Shown one piece after another: positions 1-8,517 of a stretch of DNA of 64,000 bases. Within the stretch, counting starts at the first letter, position 1, and every line of letters begins with the position of its first letter. The stretch comes from Escarpia spicata (lineage: Eukaryota; Annelida; Polychaeta; Sabellida; Siboglinidae): positions 5,145,120 to 5,209,119 of the forward strand of contig OZ023206.1 of the NCBI GenBank assembly GCA_963995525.1, in the 5' to 3' direction. Under the pieces are notes generated by a model that worked only from the letters and a program-made list of their open reading frames with translations, was not told where the DNA came from and ran no database searches. Both the position numbers and the translations under genes were made by a program.

Positions 1-130
1 CTCCTTGTTTTTCCCGTCTCTCCCAGTCTTCCCGTCTCTCTCGTCTATCCTAGTCTCCCCATCTTTCACGTCTCTCCCAGTCTCCCAGTCTCCCCGTCTC
101 TCCCAGTCTCCCCGTCTCTCCCCTTCTCGA
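1..130. repeat. CT-rich simple repeat
   Basis: Imperfect repeats of short tctcccagtctcc-like units. The open frame across it arises from the low complexity, with no sign of a gene. It continues off the left edge. Confidence 0.85.
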
Positions 131-334
131 AATTTGTTTTACTTTGAAACAGGGCAGATCATTAATATAAATTACCCGTCATTTATAGTTGCGTAGCTGA
201 CCTTTTTCTACAAACATTTCTCGTCAAAAATTAAATTCGGTCATCTATTTTCGATGTTATTGGTGAGTGTGGTTAGTGCCGGTGTAGGACGCTCAAAACA
301 GTACCCTCAAAACACTAATGTTAAGTACCCCAAC

Positions 335-597
335 GCACGCTCAAAACACTACCCCAACGCACGCTCAAAACACTACCCCTACGTACGCTCAAAACACTAC
401 CCCTACGTACGCTCAAAACACTACCCCTACGTACGCTCAAAACACTACCCCTACGCACGCTCAAAACACTACCCCTACGTACGCTCAAAACACTACCCCT
501 ACGTATGCTCAAAACACTACTCCTACGCACGCTCAAAACACTACCCCTACGCACGCTCAAAACACTACCCCTACGCACGCTCAAAACACTACCCAAT
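335..597. repeat. 24-bp minisatellite, about 11 copies
   Basis: Tandem units of the form acgyacgctcaaaacactac plus ccct, differing mainly at one C/T position. The period is a multiple of three and the unit lacks stops in several frames, so long repetitive frames appear on both strands. There is no start context, domain or flanking gene, so this is a minisatellite and not a protein gene. Confidence 0.9.
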
Positions 598-890
598 TTC
601 AAAGCACTACCGTCAATATATTGTACAAACCAATTGCATTAGACACCTTTTTGAGAATCACCCTATACACTAGCTCAGCGTCGAGTTCGTAATCGTTGGA
701 AATAAACAGTTAGTGTAAATGATATAAATATTATTAATGTGTAATGCCATTATTATAATAAGTTATGGTTTGAATTAGTTATCGTTGAGATTCAGGTTAA
801 TTATAGCTTAATCGTTGGAATTAGTCAGACGACGGGAATAAATAGTTAGTATGATCATCAAACAATTGGAATAAATACTTACTCATTATT
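598..890. other. AT-rich unassigned sequence
   Basis: AT-rich sequence between two tandem arrays. It holds short degenerate echoes of cgttggaataaatagttagt but no coding potential that I can see. Confidence 0.5.
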
Positions 891-1735
891 GTTTTGATTG
901 TTATTATAAGCTCTGTTATACAACGACATAACTTATTATAAGCTCTGTTATACAAAGACGTAACTTATTATAAGCTCTGTTATACAAAGACATAACTTAT
1001 TATAAGCTCTGTTATACAACGACATAACTTATTATCAGCTCTGTTATACAAAGACATAACTTATTATAAGCTCTGTTATACAACGATATAACTTATTATA
1101 AGCTCTGTTATACAACGACGTAACTTATTATAAGCTCCGTTATACAACGACATAACGTATTATAAGCTCTGTTATACAACGTCGTAACTTATTATACGCT
1201 CTGTTATACAACGCCGTAACTTATTATAAGCTCTGTTATACAACGACATAACTTATTATAAGCTCTGTTATACAACGACGTAACTTATTATAAGCTCTGT
1301 TATACAACGACATAACGTATTATAAGCTCTGTTATACAACGACATAACGTATTATAAGCTCTGTTATACAACGACGTAACTTATTATAAGCTCTGTTATA
1401 CAACGACGTAACTTATTATAAGCTCTGTTATACAAAGACGTAACGTATTATAAGCTGTGTTATACAAAGACATAACTTATTATAAGCTCTGTTATACAAC
1501 GACATAACTTATTATAAGCTCTGTTATACAACGACGTAACTTATTATAAGCTCTGTTATACAACGACGTAACTTATTATAAGCTCTGTTATACAACGACG
1601 TAACTTATTATAAGCTCTGTTATACAACGACATAACTTATTATAAGCTATGTTATACAACGACATAACTTATTATAAGCTCTGTTATACAACGACATAAC
1701 GTATTATAAGCTCTGTTATACAACGATATAACTTG
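891..1735. repeat. 32-bp satellite, about 26 copies
   Basis: Head-to-tail copies of a 32-bp unit (core ttattataagctctgttata followed by caacgacataac) with scattered substitutions. The array ends exactly where the LINE remnant begins. The unit contains an imperfect dyad around ttataagct. Confidence 0.95.
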
Positions 1736-2520
1736 GATCATCATCTTTATGCTGATGATACTCAGATCTACATTTCGTTGGCTACCCCGGATACAAATCG
1801 CTCCCTTAACCAACTTAGTGATTGCCTTCAAGATATCGTTCACTGGATGACTGACAGCAAGTTGAAATTACAAGCAAATACAACTGAATTGTCATTAGTG
1901 GTACTCCAATGCAGCGTAGTAAACTTGATGATTTCTCCCCTACGTGTATTTTGAATCAGTATATCACGCCAGCAACCTCGGTGCGGAATCTAAGAGTGAA
2001 CTTTGATAGTAACTTCAATTTCCGACAACACATATCTCAAACGTGTCGCTGCTATTTTTATCATATTCGTGATCTTTGCCGTATTCGCACGTCATTTTCT
2101 GTTGCTAAAACTGTTGCAACAGCGCTTGTTATCAGCAGGCTATTGCAATTCCCTCCTTTATGATATCGCTAGCAAGGATATTACAAAACTTCAACGTGTC
2201 CAGCATTGTCTAGCAAGGGAAGTGACAAGATCTCCTCGTTTTTCTCGCTCTGTACCACTTTTGGAATATTTGCACTGACTTCCTGTACGATATCGTATAA
2301 TATTTAAGATCTGTACCATTACATACCAGGCACTGTCCAGTGAGAAACCATCTTATTTCCACTCAATGCTTACTCCTGTAAGAAAACCTATCCAGCTTCG
2401 ATCATCTAGTTCTGACCTACTTTTTTTTAGATTGACCAATCCTTTTGTCTTGATGCGCATCTGAGCTTGGTTTCCAAGGATTTAGGCGTAATAGAAGTTA
2501 TCTTATTATTCTTATTATAA
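1733..2520 (+). pseudogene. 3' end of a non-LTR retrotransposon (LINE) reverse transcriptase, decayed
   Basis: The first frame (1733-1954) has the reverse transcriptase motif YADDTQIY, followed by text typical of CR1/Jockey-group LINEs. Frames 1909-2163 and 2003-2278 carry the next segments of the same protein (an HISQTCR..FYHIRDL segment, then CNSLLYDI and KLQRVQHCLAR). The reading therefore changes frame at least twice, and stop codons are present. Weak similarity continues past 2278 (LPVRYRIIFKI) and fades by about 2430. The copy ends in an AT-rich ttattattcttattata tail near 2520, as expected of a LINE 3' end. It is 5' truncated, as target-primed insertions usually are, and cannot make a working protein. 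Family assignment beyond the CR1/Jockey-like group is not secure. Confidence 0.8.
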
Positions 2521-2790
2521 ACCTCCACCGTATATGTTAACCAACAGAGATGACTACATACAGAAGTACATTCCAAAGTAGTGTAAGCTGACAATATCGC
2601 TATGTTCTCAAACGACGAACTTTGGCGCCATACGGGGAAAGCCTACAAAACAATAGTATGTTAACAACCTAACAATAAATAGTGTAGGATAAGTTCGGGT
2701 AATACATACTGACTGGTAAATAGTACCGGCGCGATTGCCAAGAACTGGATTACTCTACCAGTTTGAATGACGGACTATTTGGTAACCTGT
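2521..2790. other. Unassigned sequence
   Basis: No coding frame, repeat or RNA gene recognised between the LINE tail and the SINE. Confidence 0.4.
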
Positions 2791-2791
2791 C

Positions 2792-3085
2792 GGGTGGACG
2801 CCGTGGTGCAGTTGCTAGAGCTTCGGACTTTTAACCGAGAGAACCCGTGTTCTAATCCTATGCGGCGGTGTCGAACCTTGGGCAAGTTCGTTTACTCTAC
2901 ATTGTTTCAGTTCACTCAGCTGTATGAATGAGTACCTGGCTATAGTCTTCGCGCATTAATTGCAGCGTGGCTGGATGCTTCCCACAGAAGTCGAGACGGT
3001 GTTCGATTGAACAGGTCTGTCAGGGAATGAAATGTAAAGCGCTTTGAGCAGTCCTGATGACTGGATACTGCGCTATATACATAAC
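2792..3085 (+). mobile_element. tRNA-derived SINE (tRNA-Lys-like head)
   Basis: The head resembles a tRNA with Pol III promoter boxes: an A-box-like tggtgcagttgctagag and a B-box-like gtgttctaatcc, with an anticodon loop reading cttttaa (TTT, lysine). It is followed by a conserved-looking body (cttgggcaagttcgtttact, then gagtacctggc) and a tail with aaagcgctttgagcagtcc and gcgctatata, the layout of invertebrate tRNA-SINEs. No clear flanking duplication was found. The family name cannot be assigned by eye. Confidence 0.7.
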
Positions 3086-3204
3086 CACTTTTTTGGACGT
3101 TCCATTGAGCAAAAACCCAAACGGCGCTGAAGATGCCGATCGTAAAAAGTAGGCACGCTTCATGTTTTATACACGATCCGACGGTATATAATATCGATTG
3201 TGTA

Positions 3205-3312
3205 TACATGTGTGTGTGTGTGTGTGTGGGGGGGTATATATACATATATATATATATATACATATATATATATGTATATTTTATATATATATAAATTTAT
3301 TATATATATTAC
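3205..3312. repeat. (TG)n and (TA)n microsatellite
   Basis: A TG run followed by G and then alternating TA tracts; the minus-strand frames here are composition artefacts. Confidence 0.9.
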
Positions 3313-3389
3313 GTAAAATAAGCTGTTATTAGAGGGCTTTCTTACCGTTTTATCTTCAACTGTGTTTTGACTCGTATTCATATGATAAC

Positions 3390-3840
3390 AATATTGAGTT
3401 CTGACACCTGTGTAGTGCAAATTCAATGCAATTACCATCGTAGATATTTCAATACTTCTCATGCTCCAAATGAGAGGATTGCGTTTCTTCTTCTACGATT
3501 TGTATCGTAAACAGTTGTACATTTGGAACTTGCCGCAATTGGTTCTTATTGGTTGGACACCAAATATACAAATATTGAGTTCTGACACCTTCCTGAAAGT
3601 GTTGTGCAGGTTCAATGCAATTATCATCGTATACATTTCAATTCTGCTCATGCTCCAAATGAGAGGACGGTGTTTGTCTTCTCCCAGGCACCTAAGGTTT
3701 GTTTCGCGAGCAATTGATCATTTAGAACATGCCACAATAACCTCTTATTCAGAGGACAATTATTTAATGTTGACAATTGGTTCATCGCAATAATCACAGA
3801 CATTTCAATACGCTCGTGCTCCAAATGAGAGGACTCTCCA
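3390..3840. repeat. About 190-bp diverged tandem repeat, 2.3 copies
   Basis: Segments starting near 3393, 3574 and 3768 share the order attgagttctgacacct, ttcaatgcaattaycatcgta, atttcaat and gctccaaatgagaggac. Copies are clearly diverged. Open frames across them are incidental. Confidence 0.7.
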
Positions 3841-5227
3841 TAGGACAGATGCTATGTTTTCTACAGTGGAAACTGCAATTGTTGTAGAGAGCGAGCTGGT
3901 AATGTAATGGTAACTTACGTGGCTCGCTCTGCTCTGGGTTGTAGCGCGGGTGTAGATGAGTGTGGCTGCTGTACGAGATGTCCAGCGGTGACTGACACAA
4001 TGATCCAGCAGCTGGGCGGTGCGTGTCGTTCAGGGACGGGCGTGTGACGGTTGCTGTCTTCGTGGTTCGTGTGGCGGGGTGCATTGTCTTAATCGGCCTT
4101 TATAAAGGGTTAGTTGTGCAGTGGTGCGTCAAGGGGTACAGTGTGTGCGGTGAGGGTGTAAGGTGCTGCCGACTGGTGACTACCACATTCCTCCCTCCCT
4201 ATGACGTTTGGACGCCCACGACACCCCCCATAAAACACGCATTCTTAATAATAATATGTTACGCGTGACGGTGGTGAAAAATAATAATGTAATGTTGACA
4301 CTCGAGACTTGTTATAATGTGATCATAAAACGGTGCATGTGCCGTCGTAAAAGGGCTCATGGCAGACGCTTTACTTCTTATAAAACGCCCGCACGTTGTG
4401 ATTGGTCACGCGGAGAATTACTCATCTGGGTAAGTTGCGATAGTTCGCAATGTGTTCGGCCTGGTGAACTACCTCATATGGGTGCCCACGGTTACGTCCC
4501 CAGGGTTACAACAGGGGAGCGTCTGTCTCCAAACTCTGCTGAGGACGCCGACTTGTGCGTCATTCCGAACACACTGTTCGAAAAGTGTTCCACCCAGCGT
4601 CTGTAGTCTGCGATACTTCCGGTGAAACAGTGCCCGTGAAGGAGTTGGTGCTGGTGTGTACTGTCCCGCAGAATTGCCACTGCCTCGGGCATGACACTCT
4701 AGAAAGCGACCCGTGCGTTTCCCCGCAAGTGCTGCAGACGCGGCTTTTCCAACTCCTTGGCCAGGACAATGTGTTTTTTAAACAATTGCCGCTGGTGAGG
4801 CGGCGACTGGGGTGACTATGCATAATCAAGGCCGCGTTCACCGATGACAGTGCAGTCAGAACTACATATCTTGGCCTGCACTGTCTGTCACGCGTTCTCG
4901 AACAGTGACTTTGCCAGTCGAGGGTGAACACCGTGTGTGGTCTTGATGGCCACCGTCTGATGACTGACGGTGACACCATTTATGACCGGTCGTAGCCAGT
5001 CGTTAAGGTTGTCTACTACTGTTGTCAGGTGGACCGCACCTTCTATTTGTCACATGGAGAAGGCCGTTTCTCATGCCGGGACGGGTTCCGAGGTGAAACT
5101 GAACGGGTCCCTCTCGCTTGCGTCTCCCTCGTCAGCATATCTCTTTCTTGCAGGAGCTGCAGATGGCGGTGTGCATCTACTGCAGTCTCCCTCGCCCTGT
5201 GAATGCCGTAGAATGAGGCAGGTGGAA

Positions 5228-5735
5228 TTAGCCATTCCCGCAATGTGTCTGGCTTATAGGGTGGGGTAGTTCCCCCAACATCCTCCCAATGCGATCCCGG
5301 TTGAGGAGCGCCACTAGGTGGTTTGGCGGGCTCAGTCGAATGTCGACGGCAGCGATGGGACGCTCCATCATTTCGGCTACTTCTGCTAGCATTGTCCGCA
5401 TGGCCGTGTTACACCGCGAGCCGCAGTTCGGGAACCCCCCTCTCTTCCTAAAGAGGGTGACTAGCTCCTCAAAGGTGTGAAGCACGGGCATTCTACGCGT
5501 GCACTCTACATGTAGAAGGCTAATCATGGAGTTTGCTCAATTAGCGAAATGTGGAACAAACTCCCCTTTCTGTCTATCTTCCACTAAATGATCGACCAGA
5601 TGGGCTCTCAGGGGTTGTAGGGACCCAAACTGTTGCTCACAGAGCCAGCCAGCCGCATCCGGGTGAACATTCCACGGCAAGTGTGTTACCGCGACATACG
5701 CATGTTGTCGACTATCACGGCACACACAGGGAACT
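5228..5735 (-). pseudogene. Possible broken protein-coding remnant, unrecognised
   Basis: Two consecutive minus-strand frames, 5735 to 5537 and 5527 to 5228, are separated by an in-frame stop and together would give roughly 170 residues. The second has a well-mixed composition (segments HTFEELVTLFRKRGGF and LAEVAEMMERPIAAVDIRLS) unlike the repeat-derived frames nearby. I do not recognise the family. The Polinton-like TIR begins at 5742, so the upstream part of this gene may have been displaced by that insertion. Confidence 0.25.
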
Positions 5736-5741
5736 GCCGTT
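5736..5741. other. Candidate left target-site base pairs GCCGTT
   Basis: Six bases immediately before the AGTAGTAT end of the TIR. Polintons duplicate 6 bp on insertion. The matching right copy is not visible because the element runs into the assembly gap, so this is only a candidate. Confidence 0.3.
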
Positions 5742-5938
5742 AGTAGTATATAGGGTACACACACCCTCGCCCCGCCCCTTTTTAGACCTAACTACGTGCA
5801 TAAAAAACGTCCTTATCTTTTTCGGGAACCTAGTTATAAAAAAAAGATCAAAGGGTTTTGTGTAACCCGAGAGAAATCGGGAACCTACTTATAAAAAACG
5901 TGATTGATGGCCTGTCACTTTTGATTGATAATAGTAAA

Positions 5939-5992
5939 GCGCCATCTAGCGGTTAATCCAGTAACTGATAATATTAAGGCGCCATCTAGCGA
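5939..5992. promoter_or_regulatory. Two CTCF-like motifs in the TIR
   Basis: GCGCCATCTAGCGG at 5939-5952 and GCGCCATCTAGCGA at 5979-5992. The reverse complement of the first, CCGCTAGATGGCGC, fits 13 of 14 positions of the bilaterian CTCF consensus CCASYAGRKGGCRS. Related copies lie in the fold-back ends at 37270-37283, 37484-37497, 44879-44892 and 45087-45100. Binding is inferred from the motif only. Confidence 0.35.
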
Positions 5993-6059
5993 TTAACCCA
6001 GTTTACAACCTAGCGATCAACGTCCCAAGCGATCAACGATTAGCGATCAACTTCAAAGC

Positions 6060-6066
6060 GTATATA
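6060..6066 (+). promoter_or_regulatory. TATA-like box upstream of the tRNA-like unit
   Basis: GTATATAA about 30-36 nt before the tRNA-like 5' end. The block from here to the tRNA-like unit (tatataaccgagataaaacc then actcatagac) is unchanged in all three copies in the window, suggesting it belongs to the same functional unit. Confidence 0.4.
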
Positions 6067-6096
6067 ACCGAGATAAAACCACTCATAGACGCCGGC

Positions 6097-6168
6097 GCCG
6101 GATTAGCTCTCCTGGGAGCGCGTTCGACTAGGGATCGAAAGATTTCGGGTCCGAATCCGTACGTCGGC
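6097..6168 (+). ncRNA. tRNA-Pro(AGG)-like unit in the TIR
   Basis: A 72-nt unit with canonical tRNA spacing: 7-nt acceptor strand, TA, a D arm close to the standard tagctc..gg.agagcg, one base, a perfect 5-bp anticodon stem TTCGA/TCGAA around loop CTAGGGA (anticodon AGG), a 5-nt variable region, a B-box-like ggtccgaatcc and a 3' acceptor strand CGTCGGC. A run TTTTT (6172-6176), a typical Pol III stop, follows. Weak points: only the outer five acceptor pairs form, one D-stem pair is broken, and the T stem is irregular. Two more copies (37401-37472 and 44904-44975 on -) have the same length. It could be a decoy, a Pol III-driven viral RNA or a decayed tRNA. Confidence 0.6.
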
Positions 6169-6171
6169 ACC

Positions 6172-6176
6172 TTTTT
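6172..6176 (+). terminator. Pol III-type T5 terminator
   Basis: TTTTT three bases after the tRNA-like 3' end; also present after the other two copies. Confidence 0.5.
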
Positions 6177-6192
6177 AGATGCGCCATCTGTG

Positions 6193-6201
6193 ACTATATA
6201 A
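6193..6201 (+). promoter_or_regulatory. TATA box before the NADAR gene
   Basis: ctatataag lies about 33 bases before the ATG at 6234, just inside the TIR boundary. The mRNA start would leave a very short leader. Confidence 0.5.
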
Positions 6202-6233
6202 GCGGTGTCGGTAGCGGTTTATCGGTAGTAGTC

Positions 6234-6686
6234 ATGTTGTCGTCGGAACCTATAAAGTTTGGCGGCTCGCGCTCCTTCTTGTCGAATATGTACAGGTGCC
6301 GATTGACGGCGTACGGTCGGGTCTTCCGATCCGTCGAGCACGCCTATCAGTATAGGAAAGCCCTATTCAACGAAGACCTCGCATGCGCCGCGTGTATCAA
6401 AAGTGCGCGATCGCCCTACGTAGCGAAACGACTCAGTTACGGTATTCGAAAAAAGAGAACGGGAACCGAATGGAACGTCGTTAGGGTCGCTTGTATGAAG
6501 GGCCTGTTGATGAGTAAGTTCGGCGGGGAGTTGAAGGCCGATCTGTTGGCCACCGGGGACGCCGAATTGGTGGAGTGGGTGCCGAGTAGGGAGGGTTTCT
6601 GGGGTACCAGGATTGGGGACGTTGAGGGAGAAAACAAGCTCGGTAAACTGTTGATGGAGGTGCGCGACGTTTATAAAGACGCGTAA
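6234..6686 (+). CDS. NADAR-domain protein
   Basis: 150 residues, the usual size of a single NADAR (YbiA/RibX-type) domain. Visible signatures: SFLSNMY (residues 14-20), FRSVEHAYQYRKA with the conserved E35, GFWGTRIG, and the C-terminal GENKLGKLLMEVRD (132-145). NADAR enzymes act on ADP-ribosyl compounds; studied members remove ADP-ribose from guanine in DNA or act on riboflavin-pathway intermediates. In this element it is the first gene after the TIR and the only accessory enzyme, so a role in countering host ADP-ribosylation of element DNA or in NAD-linked defence is plausible but is inference. The frame is intact and codon use matches the downstream viral genes. The start is the first ATG after the TATA box. 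Confidence 0.88.
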   Translation: MLSSEPIKFGGSRSFLSNMYRCRLTAYGRVFRSVEHAYQYRKALFNEDLACAACIKSARSPYVAKRLSYGIRKKRTGTEWNVVRVACMKGLLMSKFGGELKADLLATGDAELVEWVPSREGFWGTRIGDVEGENKLGKLLMEVRDVYKDA

Positions 6687-6714
6687 AAAACATCAGCCAG
6701 TATCAGTCGTGAAA

Positions 6715-7345
6715 ATGGGCGGACCGTTGTTGAAGCATCCGTTTACGTGTATAGTATCAGGGCCTACGGGATGCGGTAAGACGACGTTCGTCGACCGTCT
6801 GATACGACGCGCTATGATCGATCCGGCGCCCGAAAAAGTCCTGTGGTGTTACGGGCAGTGGCAGACCGCCTACGCGTCTATGTCTCCGGAAATAGAGTTC
6901 GTAGACGGCCTGCCGACTACGACGTATTTAGACGGTAAAAAGAGGACGCTTTTAGTACTCGACGACCTCATGGAGGAAGCCGATAGCGGGGTGACGGCGC
7001 TATTTACAAAAAAAAAGTCATCATTGTAATACATCGGTCGTACAACTCCGACAGAACATGTTTCCGAAAGGGGGAGAAAACCGCACAATCAGCCTGAACG
7101 CCCAATACCTAGCGCTATTTAAGAACCCCCGAGACGTTGGTCAAGTAGGTCACCTAGCGAAACAGATGTATCCGGGAGAGGTCAAGTACATGATAGAGTC
7201 TTTCAAAGACGCGACGTCGACGGCGTACGGCTATCTCTTCGTCGACCTGAAACAGGAAACGGAAGAGTACATGCGCCTGCGTACGTGTATATTTCCGGAC
7301 GACCCCCTTCAGTACGTCTACGTACGGAAGGGTGGTCAACTATAA
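6715..7345 (+). pseudogene. Packaging ATPase (A32/FtsK-HerA type), frameshifted
   Basis: The first part, starting at ATG 6715, has Walker A GPTGCGKT (residues 16-23) and Walker B LLVLDD (79-84). It terminates soon after a run of nine A (7008-7016). The rest of the protein continues one base over, through HHCNTSVV, NMFPKGGENRTISLNAQY and LFKNPRD to the stop at 7345, the conserved C-terminal half of Polinton ATPases. A +1 shift in the A run would reconnect them, so this is a one-base insertion, a sequencing error in a homopolymer or, less likely, programmed slippage. The family pumps genomes into capsids of Polinton-like and NCLDV-type viruses. An in-frame GTG two codons upstream of the ATG is not needed. 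Confidence 0.88.
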
Positions 7346-7381
7346 GTAGAGAGGGACGTCGCCGCGTACGCATTAGTCGGT

Positions 7382-7792
7382 ATGACGGGAAGACGCGCGG
7401 TGGTAGCGGCGAAGCGACGACCGAAGGCGGCGACGACGTTTTCGGAGCAACGCCTGAAGAGACACATTTTCGCCCTGCAGTTGATGGATAGACATAAGCG
7501 GAACATCGATCTGCGAAAAGCCGTTCTCGCCCACTCGGAGGTCGGTCTCATATGTAGTCTATGCGATTGCGCGTACAATATTCTGAGAGGGAACGTGAAG
7601 GTGTCGCCGAAGCAGAAACGCGTGTTGACGAAATACAGAGATCACCTGCGTGACCTGGTCAACAAACGAATTCCGGTGAAGCGGAAGCGAGCCATCTTGC
7701 AAACGGGGGCGGGTGGTTTTCTGACGGCCCTGCTAGCGCCGTTAGCGAGCACCGTTCTCCTGCCACTACTCAAACAGTTCATCGGGGGTTAA
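7382..7792 (+). CDS. Basic Polinton-associated protein of unknown function
   Basis: 136 residues, strongly basic in the first 100 (many R/K, including SPKQKRVLTKYRDHL), followed by a hydrophobic, Gly/Leu-rich C-terminal segment (about 107-136: TGAGGFLTALLAPLASTVLL) that could be a membrane or membrane-active helix. It lies between the ATPase and the next unknown gene with 36 bp and 3 bp gaps, the compact spacing of this element. Proteins of this layout recur next to capsid genes in invertebrate Polintons, but no biochemical role is known to me. A DNA- or capsid-binding virion component is a guess. Confidence 0.65.
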   Translation: MTGRRAVVAAKRRPKAATTFSEQRLKRHIFALQLMDRHKRNIDLRKAVLAHSEVGLICSLCDCAYNILRGNVKVSPKQKRVLTKYRDHLRDLVNKRIPVKRKRAILQTGAGGFLTALLAPLASTVLLPLLKQFIGG

Positions 7793-7813
7793 TCGATGCA
7801 GTACGCGAAGAAG

Positions 7814-8515
7814 ATGGCGTTGGTCGACCCGCGATTGGTGGAAAGTTTCCTTCAACCGCAGCAGCCGTCGTCGAGCAGCACGCCCCGATCACGTGTACTG
7901 AGTAGCCTGGACAGCGACATGAAAGATATTCTTGAGCGATCGGATTTATCCGAACGCGATAAGGTGGTGTCGTACAATCAGCTGCTGAGTCGCTACAACA
8001 CTATAGAGGCGGCTCGAACGGCGCAACCGGTACGCGTGTCGATGGTCAACGCCGACGGCGGCGAGATACCACAGCCCACGGCGGCGGCGCCGCCATCGTC
8101 GGAGGCCGTAGAGCGCGAAATCGTAGCCAGCATGCCGAAAACGCTGAAAGGGAAGGCAAGTCTACTTATTGCGAAAATGAAAGCCGATCCCTTGTGTCGA
8201 TGGAACGAACGCGGCGAATTCGTGTACGACGATAAAACGATCGCGGGGAGTAACATGGTCGATCTAGTGAACGATCTCATGCGAACGAGAACGAAGACGA
8301 CGCAGCCCCTAGGATGGCGCGCTTTCGGGTTGAGTATGAAGGGCATGAACATTCCTATGAAGTTCGTCGGCAACCCGCGCTATCGGGAGTACATGGAGCG
8401 ACGGCGGCGGCGGTCAAGAGAAGAGGAGGAGGCGGGATCGGTCAGTTCAGCGGGGAAGGCGGTGCGAAGACGACGTTCTAGAAAGAGAGCGTTGGACGCG
8501 TGGGAATCGATGTGA
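7814..8515 (+). CDS. Polinton-associated protein of unknown function (MALVDPRL type)
   Basis: 233 residues from ATG 7814; an upstream in-frame ATG at 7796 would add six residues, but MALVDPRLVESF is the more likely family-type start. A middle N-terminal section (SLDSDMKDILERSDLSERDKV) has the acidic helical pattern found in a protein that accompanies Polinton integrase/capsid genes in many invertebrates. The C-terminal third (about 150-205, with GWRAFGLSMKGM) looks folded, and the tail is highly basic (RRRRRSREEEE and RRRRSRKR). It is intact, uses the element's codon style, and starts just after the preceding stop. Function is unknown; the basic tail suggests nucleic-acid or capsid contact. 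Confidence 0.65.
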   Translation: MALVDPRLVESFLQPQQPSSSSTPRSRVLSSLDSDMKDILERSDLSERDKVVSYNQLLSRYNTIEAARTAQPVRVSMVNADGGEIPQPTAAAPPSSEAVEREIVASMPKTLKGKASLLIAKMKADPLCRWNERGEFVYDDKTIAGSNMVDLVNDLMRTRTKTTQPLGWRAFGLSMKGMNIPMKFVGNPRYREYMERRRRRSREEEEAGSVSSAGKAVRRRRSRKRALDAWESM

Positions 8516-8517
8516 CG

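Larger units (their letters stand above)
3841..5741. other. GC-rich segment with decayed, unrecognised reading frames
   Basis: GC-richer than its surroundings, with many medium open frames on both strands and no family I recognise. On the minus strand an ATG at 4084, with a TATA-like ctttataaagg just upstream (about 4098-4108), opens a 55-codon frame ending at a good splice donor (cgtaagt, about 3915-3921), which looks like a first exon. Further minus-strand frames (5735-5537 and 5527-5228) read like one decayed protein broken by a stop. The right border coincides with the start of the Polinton-like TIR. It could be host sequence, an older transposon or a flanking gene; I cannot decide. Confidence 0.35.
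5742..6190 (+). repeat. Left terminal inverted repeat of the Polinton-like element
   Basis: About 440 bp related to both outer ends of the fold-back element (37074-37493 on +, 44883-45296 on -). Shared blocks in order: agtagtat, cgccccgcccctt, tgcataaaaaacgt, gatcaaagggttttgtgtaac, gtgattgatggcctgtcact, a tatataaccgagataaaacc block, the tRNA-like unit and gatgcgccatct. Similarity stops right after this. The repeated cgggaacctasttataaaa unit at about 5822 and 5879 is a short internal duplication. Confidence 0.85.

Noticed and set aside
254..692. Three overlapping repetitive open frames on both strands
   Set aside because: Produced by the 24-bp minisatellite; no start context, domain or flanking gene signal.
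4560..4979. 139-codon minus-strand frame as a real gene
   Set aside because: Basic, Ser/Arg-rich text typical of GC-rich shadow frames; overlapping frames on the other strand look no worse.
6097..6168. Ordinary functional tRNA-Pro gene
   Set aside because: Acceptor and T-stem pairing are imperfect in every copy and the unit is part of a transposon TIR, so I call it tRNA-like only.
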